33,505 bases of DNA from Acidimicrobiales bacterium. GTDB lineage: Bacteria > Actinomycetota > Acidimicrobiia > Acidimicrobiales > RAAP-2. Shown here piece by piece: positions 7,875 to 15,343 of the stretch; the first letter of the stretch is position 1, and every line of letters begins with the position of its first letter. The position numbers were made by a program, and so were the translations under genes. The notes under the pieces were generated by a model, which worked only from the letters and a program-made list of their open reading frames with translations, ran no database searches and was not told where the DNA came from. The DNA is taken from contig JADGOG010000017.1 in NCBI GenBank assembly GCA_017883065.1, forward strand, positions 1 through 33,505, in the 5' to 3' direction.

Positions 7875-8798
7875 ATGCAGATCTCCTATGGACTCCCGAC
7901 CCATCGTGTCGACCGCCCCGACGAGTTCCTCACCGCCGGGGCGATCGCCGAGCTGGCGGCCGCAGCCGAACAGGCCGGGTTCGCCGCCGTCTACACCACC
8001 GAGCACCCCTTTCCCGGGGACCAGTGGCTGGCCCACGGCGGCCACCACGCCGTCGACCCGATGGTGGCGCTCTCCTTCGCGGCGGCGGCCACGTCGACCA
8101 TCCGCCTCCACACCAACTTGTTCATCCTGGCGTACCGGAACCCCTTCGTGGCGGCCAAGTCGGTGTCGACCCTCGACGTGCTGAGTGGGGGCCGGGTCAT
8201 CCTCGGCGTGGGCGCCGGCTATCTGGAGCCGGAGTTCGAGGCCCTCGGTGCGACGTTCGCCGAGCGCAACGACCGGACCGACGAGGCCATCGTGGCCATG
8301 CGCGCCGCATGGACGGGGGAGAGTGTCACCTTCGAGGGATCGGGCTACCGCGCCCGGGGCAACACCATGCTGCCCCGACCCCTCCAGCGCCCCGGACCCC
8401 CGCTGTGGGTGGGGGGCAACAGCAAACGGGCCATCCGCCGGGCGGTGGAGCTGGCCGACGGATGGTGCCCGTTCCCCAACCCGGCCAGGGTGGCCGCCCG
8501 GACCCACACCGCTCCGCTGGAGACCCATGAGCAGCTGGCCGAGGCGCTGGCCTACGCCGGTGCCCACGCCGAGTCGATCGGGCGGGCGGATCCCCTCACC
8601 GTCTGCTTCATCCCCGAAGGCCTGACCATGGGCGGGGGAGTTGTCGACGATCAGGCGGTGATCGCCTCCATCGTGTCGTTGGCATCCATCGGCGTGTCCT
8701 GGGTGACGGTGGCCCTGCCCGGGGAGACCCGTGCCGCGCAGCTGTCCGCCATCGAGCAGTTCGGAGCCGCGGTGGTCCGCCGGGTGGCCGACCGCTGA
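7875..8798 (+). CDS. LLM-class flavin (probably F420-dependent) oxidoreductase
   Basis: Protein of 307 aa. The ATG is preceded by AGGAAGG. It has the luciferase-like monooxygenase TIM-barrel layout: 'AEQAGFAAVYTTEHPF', 'IRLHTNLFILAYRNPFVAAKSVSTLDVLSGGRVILGVGAGYLEPEFEALGATFAERNDRTDEAI' and 'PPLWVGGNSKRAIRRAVELADGWCP'. The combination TLDVLSGGR/GVGAGYLEPEF is typical of actinobacterial F420-dependent members, which transfer hydride between F420H2 and an organic substrate; FMN use cannot be excluded. It is the last gene of the 5849-8798 set and is followed directly by a hairpin. Confidence 0.85.
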   Translation: MQISYGLPTHRVDRPDEFLTAGAIAELAAAAEQAGFAAVYTTEHPFPGDQWLAHGGHHAVDPMVALSFAAAATSTIRLHTNLFILAYRNPFVAAKSVSTLDVLSGGRVILGVGAGYLEPEFEALGATFAERNDRTDEAIVAMRAAWTGESVTFEGSGYRARGNTMLPRPLQRPGPPLWVGGNSKRAIRRAVELADGWCPFPNPARVAARTHTAPLETHEQLAEALAYAGAHAESIGRADPLTVCFIPEGLTMGGGVVDDQAVIASIVSLASIGVSWVTVALPGETRAAQLSAIEQFGAAVVRRVADR

Positions 8799-8799
8799 G

Positions 8800-8816
8800 C
8801 GGAGCGACGCGCTCCG
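8800..8816 (+). terminator. Hairpin after the LLM oxidoreductase gene
   Basis: CGGAGCG (8800-8806), loop ACG, CGCTCCG (8810-8816): a perfect 7-bp stem starting 2 nt after the stop codon. There is no T-run, as is common for terminators in high-GC actinobacteria. Confidence 0.5.
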
Positions 8817-8872
8817 ATCCACGGCCGGCATCCACGCCCGAGGTGTGGCGCAGGGAGTGGTGCTCCCCTCGG

Positions 8873-8878
8873 TACGGT
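8873..8878 (+). promoter_or_regulatory. -10 box upstream of nhaA
   Basis: TACGGT fits TANNNT. A start about 7 nt downstream falls at 8885, exactly on a GTG that opens a five-codon frame (V-E-R-P-S-stop, 8885-8902). Its stop TGA overlaps the GTG of nhaA at 8899. Confidence 0.45.
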
Positions 8879-8898
8879 GGTCGGGTGGAGCGTCCCTC

Positions 8899-10164
8899 GT
8901 GAGCCGGACCCGGTCGGCCCGACCGGGGAGGTCGAGCGCGCAGTTGCTGCGCTTGTTCTTCGGCTCGGACATCGGCGGCAGTTGGGTCCTGGTGGTGGCG
9001 GTGGGTGCCGCACTGCTGTGGGCCAACAGCCCGGCGGGCTCGTCCACCTACGAGGCGGTGTGGGGTCACCCCACCCATCTCGGCGGTAGCACGTTCTCCG
9101 ACTTCACCACCGTCCGGTCGTGGGTCAACGGCGGGCTCATGGCCGTCTTCTTCTTCGTGGTGGGACTGGAGATCGGCCGTGAGCGACGGACCGGCGAGCT
9201 GGGTGACCCCCGGACGGCGGTGGTCCCGGTGGTGGGTGCGCTCGGGGGGATGGCCGGTGCCGGACTGGTCTATGCGTGGTTCAACCACGGCACCCCCGGG
9301 TCGTCGGGGTGGGGGATCCCCATGGCCACCGACATCGCCTTCGCCCTCGGGGCGCTGGCCCTGCTCGGACGCCACGTGCCGCCGGGCCTCCGCCTGTTGC
9401 TGTTGACCCTGGCCGTGGCCGACGACATCGGCTCGGTCCTGGTCCTTGCCGTGTTCTACTCCGGCCAGGCCCACCTTCCGGCCCTGCTCGGTGCCGGAGC
9501 GGTCACGGCGGCCATGATCCTCCTGCGCCGGTGGACCCGGCTCCCGGCCTGGCCGCTGCTGGTTCTCGGTGTCGGATTGTGGCTGCTGTTGGCGGCCGGC
9601 GGGGTGGAGCCGGCCCTGGCCGGGGTGGTGGTGGGCGTGCTGGTCCCGAGTGCGATGGCCGGGTCGAGGCGGAACCCGGCGGAACTGCTCGAGGAGCGGG
9701 TGGCCCCGATCTCCGCCTTCGTCGTGCTCCCGCTCTTCGCCCTGGCCAATGCCGGGATCACGTTCCATGCCGGCATGCTCGTCCCGGCCGGCGCCTCCAA
9801 GGTCTTCTTCGGGATCGCCGCGGCCCGGGTGGTGGGCAAGCTGGCGGGTATCACCCTGGCCTGCTTCGTGGTGGTGCGGCTCGGCCTCGGTCGTCTGCCG
9901 GCAGGTGTGCTGTGGAGCCACGTGGCCGGAGGGGCGGCGGTAGCGGGAATCGGCTTCACCGTCCCGCTGCTCGTCGCCGAGCAGGCCTTCGCCCACGACC
10001 CACCGCTGGTGGTGGCCTCCGAGCTGGGTCTGCTGGTCGGTTCGGTGGCCGCCTTCGTGGTCGGTGCGGTCCTGTTGGTCGTGGTGCACCGGAGGATGGC
10101 GGTCTCCATCGAGGAGTCCGGCGGACCGGGTCCCGACGACGGGGCTCCCTTCATCCCCTGGTGA
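8899..10164 (+). CDS. nhaA: Na+/H+ antiporter NhaA
   Basis: Protein of 421 aa. The GTG at 8899 is chosen because GGTGGAG (8884-8890) is 8 nt upstream and the protein then begins close to the NhaA domain; the frame is open further upstream. About twelve membrane segments are visible. The NhaA functional residues are present: 'ATDIAFALGALALLG' (D145, equivalent to E. coli D133), 'LAVADDIGSVLVL' (D175-D176, equivalent to D163-D164, with the same 30-residue spacing) and 'RVVGKLAGI' (the conserved Lys, K300 in E. coli). It exports Na+ in exchange for protons across the inner membrane and serves pH and salt balance. It has its own promoter signal, and a tiny overlapping frame precedes it. It stands apart from the LLM gene by a terminator-like hairpin. 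Confidence 0.95.
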   Translation: MSRTRSARPGRSSAQLLRLFFGSDIGGSWVLVVAVGAALLWANSPAGSSTYEAVWGHPTHLGGSTFSDFTTVRSWVNGGLMAVFFFVVGLEIGRERRTGELGDPRTAVVPVVGALGGMAGAGLVYAWFNHGTPGSSGWGIPMATDIAFALGALALLGRHVPPGLRLLLLTLAVADDIGSVLVLAVFYSGQAHLPALLGAGAVTAAMILLRRWTRLPAWPLLVLGVGLWLLLAAGGVEPALAGVVVGVLVPSAMAGSRRNPAELLEERVAPISAFVVLPLFALANAGITFHAGMLVPAGASKVFFGIAAARVVGKLAGITLACFVVVRLGLGRLPAGVLWSHVAGGAAVAGIGFTVPLLVAEQAFAHDPPLVVASELGLLVGSVAAFVVGAVLLVVVHRRMAVSIEESGGPGPDDGAPFIPW

Positions 10165-10199
10165 CCATCGCAACGCGTCGGCCATCCCCGGCCTCGCCG

Positions 10200-10205
10200 T
10201 ATGCT
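10200..10205 (+). promoter_or_regulatory. Possible -10 box for the peroxiredoxin gene
   Basis: TATGCT in the 107-bp gap after nhaA would give a leader of roughly 60 nt before the ATG at 10272. No good -35 hexamer is seen, so this is tentative. Confidence 0.3.
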
Positions 10206-10271
10206 GCTGACACGACCACCCCACCCGGTGACCCCGCCGAGGGGTCGTACCGGAGGACAAGGAGATCCATC

Positions 10272-10754
10272 ATGGCGATTGCCGTCGGCGACAAGATTCC
10301 CGATATCCAGGTGATGACCACCGGCCGCGGTGGTCCGGTCCACGTCCAGACCGGCGAGGTCCTCGGATCGGGGAAGGTGGTGCTGTTCGCCGTCCCGGGT
10401 GCCTTCACCCCGACTTGCTCGGACTACCACCTGCCCAGCTACGTCATCCGTCAGGACGAGCTGAAGGCCAAGGGGGTCGACACCGTGGCGTGCATCTCGG
10501 TCAACGACCCCTTCGTCATGGACGCCTGGGGCAAGGACCAGAAGGTGGGTGACGCGGTGGTGATGCTGGCCGACGGGAACGGTGAGTTCACCCGGGCCGT
10601 CGGGTTGGAGATGGACGGGAGCGGCTTCGGTCTTGGTACCCGCTCCCAGCGCTACGCCATGGTCATCGACGACGGTGTGGTCACCACCCTCAGCGTGGAG
10701 CCCGGTGCCGGCATGACCGTCAGCGCCGCCGACGCCATTCTCGAACTTCTGTAG
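10272..10754 (+). CDS. Peroxiredoxin, Prx5 (AhpE/PRDX5-like) type
   Basis: Protein of 160 aa. AAGGAG at 10259-10264 fixes the ATG at 10272 rather than any upstream start in the long open frame. The Prx5 active-site motif 'VPGAFTPTCSDYHLPSY' contains the peroxidatic Cys49; the Thr (T46) and Pro (P47) of the PxxxTxxC motif are present. The only other cysteine is C74 in 'VACISVND', a position that is also Cys in PRDX5 and is not the resolving residue there. The enzyme is therefore likely 1-Cys, recycled by an external thiol such as mycothiol, thioredoxin or glutaredoxin. It reduces H2O2 and organic hydroperoxides in the cytoplasm. It stands between nhaA and a nitroreductase on the same strand. 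Confidence 0.9.
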   Translation: MAIAVGDKIPDIQVMTTGRGGPVHVQTGEVLGSGKVVLFAVPGAFTPTCSDYHLPSYVIRQDELKAKGVDTVACISVNDPFVMDAWGKDQKVGDAVVMLADGNGEFTRAVGLEMDGSGFGLGTRSQRYAMVIDDGVVTTLSVEPGAGMTVSAADAILELL

Positions 10755-10814
10755 GAGCGGACTCCGGCCGGGTCGACACCGGGCGCCGGTGAGGCGGCGG
10801 GGCCCGGGTCCCGC

Positions 10815-10820
10815 TACCGT
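10815..10820 (+). promoter_or_regulatory. -10 box for leaderless nitroreductase mRNA
   Basis: TACCGT fits TANNNT; the GTG at 10828 follows after 7 nt. This supports that GTG as the true start. The G-rich stretch between them is too close to act as a normal ribosome site. Confidence 0.5.
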
Positions 10821-10827
10821 CGGGGAG

Positions 10828-11520
10828 GTGGAACTCATCGATGCCCTCCGCACGACCGGGGCGGTGCGCGACTTCCGCGACACCGAGGTCTCCGACGACA
10901 CCGTCCACCGCGTGCTGGACACGGCCCGGTTCGCTCCCAACGGAGGCAACCGCCAGGCCTGGCGGGTGGTCCTGGTCAAGGACCCCGGCCTGCGGGCCGC
11001 GCTGCGGGACGTCTACCTGCCCGGATGGTACGAGTACCTCGCCCAGGCGGCGGCCGGGCTCACCCCGTGGGCGGTGGTCACCGATCGGCGACTGGAGCAG
11101 GAGTCGGTGGCCCGTGCCCCTGAGGTGGCGCGGGCGGCGGCGGAGGGACCGGGCGGATTCGCCGAGCACTTCGATCAGGTCCCGGTGATGCTGGTCCTGT
11201 TGGCCGACCTGTCCCGGCTTGCCACCGTCGACCGAGATGCCGACCACTACACCATGGTGGGTGGGGCCTCGATCTACCCGTTCGGGTGGAGCATCCTGCT
11301 CGCAGCCCGCGAGGAGGGGCTGGCCGGGGTGATGACCACCATGGTGGTGCGGGACGAGGACGCGGTGAAAGAGCTCCTCGGCGTGCCCGATACCGTGTCG
11401 GTGGCCGGGGTGTTGGCCCTCGGTCATCCGGTCAAGCAGCCGACCCGGCTCCGGCGCCAGCCGGTGGAATCGTTCGCCACCATCGACCGCTTCGACGGTC
11501 CGCCCCTGGGGCCGGCGTGA
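10828..11520 (+). CDS. Nitroreductase-family FMN oxidoreductase
   Basis: Protein of 230 aa if started at GTG 10828 (VELIDALRTTG); an in-frame GTG at 10789 would add 13 residues but has no start signal. The nitroreductase fold is recognised by 'LRTTGAVRDFRDTEVSDDTVHRVLDTARFAPNGGNRQAWRVVLVKD' (FMN phosphate binding and the N-R-Q-x-W motif) and, in the C-terminal half, 'GGASIYPFGWSILLAAREEGLAGVMTTMVVRDEDAVKELLGVPD'. Such enzymes reduce nitro groups, quinones or enones with NAD(P)H. No specific substrate can be given. It is followed after 25 bp by another oxidoreductase gene of the LLM class. Confidence 0.85.
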   Translation: MELIDALRTTGAVRDFRDTEVSDDTVHRVLDTARFAPNGGNRQAWRVVLVKDPGLRAALRDVYLPGWYEYLAQAAAGLTPWAVVTDRRLEQESVARAPEVARAAAEGPGGFAEHFDQVPVMLVLLADLSRLATVDRDADHYTMVGGASIYPFGWSILLAAREEGLAGVMTTMVVRDEDAVKELLGVPDTVSVAGVLALGHPVKQPTRLRRQPVESFATIDRFDGPPLGPA

Positions 11521-11545
11521 CGGCAGGGGCTCGGAACGGGGTCCG

Positions 11546-12436
11546 ATGAAGGTCCGGATCGGGGTGGGCCTGGGTGCCGCCCCGATGGGTGACGCCGCCG
11601 GCTTCGCCCAGCTGATCGACGACATCGACGAGTTGGGATTCGACTCGATCTGGCTGCCGGAGGTCCTGACCGCACCCACGCTCGACCCGCTCGCCGGGCT
11701 GGCCTTCGCCGCCGCCCACAACAGTCACCTGAAGCTCGGGACCACCATGCTCCTCCCCGGGCGGAACCTGGTGCGGCTGGCCAAGGAGCTGGCCACGCTC
11801 GACGTGCTCTCCGCCGGTCGGCTCCTGACCACGTTCGTCCCCGGGCTGCCCCGCCTTCCCGAGTCCGGGGCGATGGGAGTGACCGGTGCGACCAAGGGGG
11901 CGCTGATGGACGAGATGCTCCCGGTCCTGCGCAGCCTGTGGGCGGGGGAGACGGTGTCCCACCACGGGGACGCCGCCGAATTCGACGAGGTCACGCTCGC
12001 CCCGCTGCCCGTCCAGCAGCCCCTCGAATGCTGGACCGGGGGCATGGTCCCGGCCGCCCTGCGACGATGCGGGCGGTTCGCCGACGGCTGGCTGCCCTCC
12101 GCCTGCACGCCCGAGGAGGTGGCCGTGGCCAAGGTGGTGATCGACGAGGAGGCGGAGGCCGCGGGCCGAGCCATCAGCCCCGAGCACTTCGGGGTGTCCG
12201 TCGCCTACGCCGCCCGCCCGCTCGAAGCCAAGGTCATCCGGGCCCTGTCCGCCAACCGCCGTGGTGTGGACCCCGAGCTCGTCGTCCCGGTGGGCATCGA
12301 CGGCCTGCGTTCGTTGCTCGAGGGATTCCTGGCCGTCGGGTTCTCCAAGTTCGTGGTGCGCCCGTTGGAGACGCCCGACTCCTGGCGCGCTCAACTGGAG
12401 GCGTTGGCCGACGGCGTCCTCGACCTCCAGACATGA
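11546..12436 (+). CDS. LLM-class flavin/F420-dependent oxidoreductase
   Basis: Protein of 296 aa. The ATG at 11546 has GGGG a few bases upstream. Luciferase-like TIM-barrel motifs: 'LIDDIDELGFDSIWLPEVLTAPTLDPLAGLAFAAAHNSHLKLGTTMLLPGRNLVRLAKELATLDVLSAGRLLTTFVPGLP', 'KGALMDEMLPVLRSLWAGE' and 'GRFADGWLPS'. It differs clearly from the protein encoded at 7875-8798, so it is not a recent duplicate. It probably uses F420, as do many actinobacterial relatives; the substrate is unknown. Its stop overlaps the start of the next gene as ATGA. Confidence 0.85.
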   Translation: MKVRIGVGLGAAPMGDAAGFAQLIDDIDELGFDSIWLPEVLTAPTLDPLAGLAFAAAHNSHLKLGTTMLLPGRNLVRLAKELATLDVLSAGRLLTTFVPGLPRLPESGAMGVTGATKGALMDEMLPVLRSLWAGETVSHHGDAAEFDEVTLAPLPVQQPLECWTGGMVPAALRRCGRFADGWLPSACTPEEVAVAKVVIDEEAEAAGRAISPEHFGVSVAYAARPLEAKVIRALSANRRGVDPELVVPVGIDGLRSLLEGFLAVGFSKFVVRPLETPDSWRAQLEALADGVLDLQT

Positions 12437-12918
12437 CCCGGGCGCGGCCGGTGGAACTCGAGTTCGGGACCGCGGACGACCCCGAGCTGGTCGGTTTCCT
12501 GGCCACGGTGAAGGCGGGAGGCACCGGGTGGATCAACATCGAGCCGATCATCGAGGAGGAGAACGAGCCGCCCCAGCCGGGACCGTTCGCCTTCCTCGGA
12601 GGTTCGACCCACAAGGTTCCCAACATCACCTGGATGCCCGCCAAGCCGGCATCGGACGGAACAGGCCGTCCGACCACCGTCGGTATCCAACATGCCGCCG
12701 GTCCCCGTCTGGCCTGGAAGCTCCGCGATCTCGGTCTGCCGGTCCCCGAGGGCTGGCGGATCACCCAGGACCATCCGAGGCGGGGATTGGTGGCCCAGGT
12801 GCCCGCCGACGCCGACGACCGCTCGGTGATGGGCTGGCTGCTGCAGGCGGCCACCGCGGCCTGCGCCGTGCCCACCACCGGCCGGTGGCGGGCCTCGGTC
12901 TTCGCCGGGCTGGCGTAG
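12433..12918 (+). CDS. Conserved-looking protein of unknown function, coupled to the LLM gene
   Basis: Protein of 161 aa, not assigned to a family. The ATG overlaps the preceding TGA (ATGA), which indicates translational coupling with the LLM oxidoreductase gene. The sequence is soluble and proline-rich: 'GGTGWINIEPIIEEENEPPQPGPFAFLGGSTHKVPNITWMP', then 'PTTVGIQHAAGPRLAWKLRDLGLPVPEGWRITQDHPRRGLVAQVPADADD', and a more hydrophobic C-terminus 'GWLLQAATAACAVPTTGRWRASVFAGLA'. There is no signal peptide or metal motif. The codon use matches its neighbours, so it is a real gene. A partner or accessory role to the oxidoreductase is suggested only by position. Confidence 0.75.
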   Translation: MTRARPVELEFGTADDPELVGFLATVKAGGTGWINIEPIIEEENEPPQPGPFAFLGGSTHKVPNITWMPAKPASDGTGRPTTVGIQHAAGPRLAWKLRDLGLPVPEGWRITQDHPRRGLVAQVPADADDRSVMGWLLQAATAACAVPTTGRWRASVFAGLA

Positions 12919-12977
12919 GGTCGAAACGGGTTCACCACCCAGAGCAGGATTCGACCAGTGAGGGAGACGCGATCGCC

Positions 12978-13403
12978 ATGGTGAAAGAGTTCAAGGAGTT
13001 CCTGCTGCGGGGCAACCTGCTCGACCTGGCCGTGGCGGTGGTCATCGGTGTCGCCTTCACCGCGGTGGTCAACGCCTTCGTCAGCAATCTGATCACGCCG
13101 CTGATCAAGGCCCTCTTCGGGGGCAGCACGCAGTTCAAGGGCCTGTCGTTCACCCTGCACGGCTCGACGTTCATCTACGGCGCCTTCCTCAACGCGCTGG
13201 TGTCGTTCATCATCATCGCCGCGGTGATCTTCTTTCTGGTGATCAAGCCGGTCAACGCGCTGATGGACCGCATGGGCATGACGCCCAAGGAGGACCCGCT
13301 CCGCGAATGCCCCGAGTGCCTGAGCAAGGTCCCCGAGGCGGCGACCCGCTGCGCCTACTGCACCTCGGCGCTGGCCCCCACCGGTTCCGGCTCGGGGACC
13401 TGA
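12978..13403 (+). CDS. mscL: Large-conductance mechanosensitive channel MscL with zinc-ribbon tail
   Basis: Protein of 141 aa. GAGGGAG (12960-12966) is 11 nt before the ATG. The MscL N-terminus 'MVKEFKEFLLRGNLLDLAVAVVIGVAFTAVVNAFVSNLITPLI' (amphipathic helix and TM1) and TM2 'LNALVSFIIIAAVIFFLVIKPVNAL' are typical, and length and order fit the family. It opens as a pentameric pore on membrane stretch to release solutes under hypo-osmotic shock. After the usual end, about residue 104, the protein carries CPEC (C111, C114) and CAYC (C125, C128), a four-cysteine zinc-ribbon-like knuckle in the cytoplasmic tail. Similar tails occur in other actinobacterial MscL proteins, as far as I recall. The last 49 bp overlap the end of the opposite MFS gene. 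Confidence 0.95.
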   Translation: MVKEFKEFLLRGNLLDLAVAVVIGVAFTAVVNAFVSNLITPLIKALFGGSTQFKGLSFTLHGSTFIYGAFLNALVSFIIIAAVIFFLVIKPVNALMDRMGMTPKEDPLRECPECLSKVPEAATRCAYCTSALAPTGSGSGT

Positions 13404-14719
13404 GCCGGAACGTCCCGTCCGCCGGGACGCGTCGACGCCGCCGGCCCCGATGGCGGGGCCGATCCAGTCACGACCGGGGCGTGTTCCACCGTGGCGTGCC
13501 GCACGCGTCCGGGGACGGAGCGCCAGACCACAGCGGCCACGGCCAGGCCGACGAAGACGATGGCGGCCACGGTGACGAAGGGAAGCCACGAGGCGACGGC
13601 GAAGGCGGCCCCCGCCGCAGCCGCGGCGATGGCGGTGCAGGCGGTCTGACTGGTGGCGAAGATCCCCTGGATCCGACCGACCTCGCTGGTGGCCGAACCC
13701 TGGGTGAGCAGGGACTGCACCGCCGGCATGGCGGCGGCGAACCCGAGGGCCTCCGACGCTCCCAGCACCACCAGGAGGGGCACGTTGTGGATGAACGGAT
13801 AGGTGGCGCACAGGGCGGTGGAGACCCCCAGTCCGGCCAGCACCAGGATCCTGCGGTCCATGTGGTCGGCCAGCCATCCCGACGGCTTGGCCACCGCCAC
13901 GAACGGCACGGCGAAGAGCGTCCACGAGATGCCGATGGCCAGCCCCGACGCACCCCGGGCCAGGAGCAGCAAGGTCCAGCAGATGTCGTACACGCCGCTG
14001 GACAGCCCCAGAGCGGCCCCGCAGATGAGGGCGCCGGTCATCGACCGGTTGACCCGGACGCGGGCCAGCGGTGCATGGGTGCCGTCAGGACGGCGTCGCG
14101 CCGCACGCTCGGCGGCACGGTGACCTCCCTCGTGGATGGCCAGAGCGGGGATGCAGGCGGCGAAGGACAGGATCCCCGAGGCGAGGAACATCACCCACAT
14201 GAACCGGATGCCGACGATGCTGCCGACCAGCGGGCCGACGGCCATGCCGGCCAGCTCGGCGCCGTAGACAGCGGCGAAGGCACGTCCACGTCGCCTCTCG
14301 CCGACCGAGCTGGACACGATGGCCAGTGCGGCGACGATGGCGGCCCCGGCGCCCACGCCCTGCATCGAGCGCAGGACGATGGCGGCGTACGCGGTGATGG
14401 GGAGCAGGAAGGCGAAGCTGGCCAGGCCGTAGGTGACCAGGCCGCCGATCAGCACCGGGCGACGTCCGATCCGGTCGGCCAGACGCCCGATCGGGTACTG
14501 CGACAGGACGCCGGCGGCGAAGAAGGAAGCCATCACCACCCCGGCGAGGGCGTCGGTCCCACCCAGGTGCCGGATGTAGACGGGCAGCATGGGAATGATC
14601 GAACTGGCCCCCATCCACTGGATGAAGACGGTCAGGGTGAGCGTGCGGATGAGGCGACGCGAACCATCGGTGCGGCCGGCCTCCGTCTGGTCGACGGTGG
14701 CCGGCGAGGTGGTGGTCAT
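13355..14719 (-). CDS. MFS transporter (probable drug/metabolite exporter)
   Basis: Protein of 454 aa starting at MTTTSPATVDQTEAG; the ATG overlaps the stop of the upstream tetR gene (ATGA). About twelve membrane helices are visible. The helix 2-3 loop motif A of the major facilitator superfamily is clear, 'GVLSQYPIGRLADRIGRRPVLIGG', and the second-half copy is 'AKPSGWLADHMDRRILVLAG'. Coupling to a TetR repressor gene suggests a substrate-induced efflux pump in the inner membrane. The C-terminal tail is Pro/Gly-rich and poorly conserved in appearance; its last 49 bp overlap mscL on the other strand. Confidence 0.9.
   Translation of the reverse strand: MTTTSPATVDQTEAGRTDGSRRLIRTLTLTVFIQWMGASSIIPMLPVYIRHLGGTDALAGVVMASFFAAGVLSQYPIGRLADRIGRRPVLIGGLVTYGLASFAFLLPITAYAAIVLRSMQGVGAGAAIVAALAIVSSSVGERRRGRAFAAVYGAELAGMAVGPLVGSIVGIRFMWVMFLASGILSFAACIPALAIHEGGHRAAERAARRRPDGTHAPLARVRVNRSMTGALICGAALGLSSGVYDICWTLLLLARGASGLAIGISWTLFAVPFVAVAKPSGWLADHMDRRILVLAGLGVSTALCATYPFIHNVPLLVVLGASEALGFAAAMPAVQSLLTQGSATSEVGRIQGIFATSQTACTAIAAAAAGAAFAVASWLPFVTVAAIVFVGLAVAAVVWRSVPGRVRHATVEHAPVVTGSAPPSGPAASTRPGGRDVPAQVPEPEPVGASAEVQ
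13411..13429. terminator. Hairpin between mscL and the MFS gene tail
   Basis: CGTCCCG (13411-13417), loop TCCGC, CGGGACG (13423-13429): a perfect 7-bp stem 8 bp after the mscL stop. It lies inside the 3' end of the opposing MFS coding region. There is no T-run. Confidence 0.45.
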
Positions 14720-15315
14720 GACGGTTCCTCGACCAGTCGCTCGAGACGATCGGCCACGCCGGCCCGCAGGGCCGGGCCGGGCACGGCCAGGCCGAACAGG
14801 TCGCACATCCACAGACCGTCACAGGCCAGCCGGAGGACCGTGGCCAGCGCCGGGTCGATCCCGTCGTCCTCGAGCCGGGCCTGCCAGCGGTCGGCGGCTT
14901 CCTGCAGGGGGGTCAGGAGCGACGGCTGGGCGGCCGCCGCGGCGATGAGCGCTGCACCGAGGCGGTCCTCACGGTCGGGGCGGGCCGAGGCCGGTGCCAG
15001 GGTGGCCCGGATGTAGGCGCGGGTGAAGCTGCCGGGCCCGTCGTCCCCGAGCAGCCGGTCGTCGATGTCCCGGTCGAACTCCTCGATGATCTTGTCGACC
15101 ATGCCGGCCACCAGGGCGTCACGGGTGGGGAAGTGGTAGAGGACGCCGCCCTTGCTCAGTCCGGCCTCGGCGGCGGCGGCGTCGAGGGTGAGGCGGGAGA
15201 CGCCGTTGCGCAGCACCACTTCTTCGGCGGCGCAGATGATGCGCTCCTTGGTGCCCTGGGTCCTCTGTGTCCTCTGAGTGGTGGCGCGGCTCGCCACCGC
15301 GGTTCCCCTCGGCAT
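14716..15315 (-). CDS. TetR-family repressor of the MFS gene
   Basis: Protein of 199 aa. The N-terminal helix-turn-helix reads 'RIICAAEEVVLRNGVSRLTLDAAAAEAGLSKGGVLYHFPTRDALVAGMVDKI', a textbook TetR DNA-binding domain; the remainder is a helical ligand domain that resembles the TetR_C_33-type group ('RPDREDRLGAALIAAAAAQPSLLTPL'). The ATG at 15315 lies 6 nt after a TACACT -10 box, so the mRNA is predicted to be leaderless. That -10 box overlaps a perfect 9-2-9 palindrome, so autorepression is likely. The stop overlaps the MFS start, so regulator and pump are made from one transcript. The inducer is unknown. Confidence 0.9.
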   Translation of the reverse strand: MPRGTAVASRATTQRTQRTQGTKERIICAAEEVVLRNGVSRLTLDAAAAEAGLSKGGVLYHFPTRDALVAGMVDKIIEEFDRDIDDRLLGDDGPGSFTRAYIRATLAPASARPDREDRLGAALIAAAAAQPSLLTPLQEAADRWQARLEDDGIDPALATVLRLACDGLWMCDLFGLAVPGPALRAGVADRLERLVEEPS

Positions 15316-15323
15316 GGCGACAG

Positions 15324-15343
15324 TGTACCGTCTGGACGGTACA
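15324..15343. promoter_or_regulatory. Palindromic TetR operator and tetR promoter
   Basis: TGTACCGTC (15324-15332), TG, GACGGTACA (15335-15343): perfect 9-bp inverted repeats with a 2-bp centre. On the minus strand the -10 hexamer TACACT (15327-15322) overlaps the palindrome by 4 bp and lies 6 nt before the ATG of tetR. A bound repressor would block the promoter. Size and symmetry match TetR-family operators. Confidence 0.75.
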
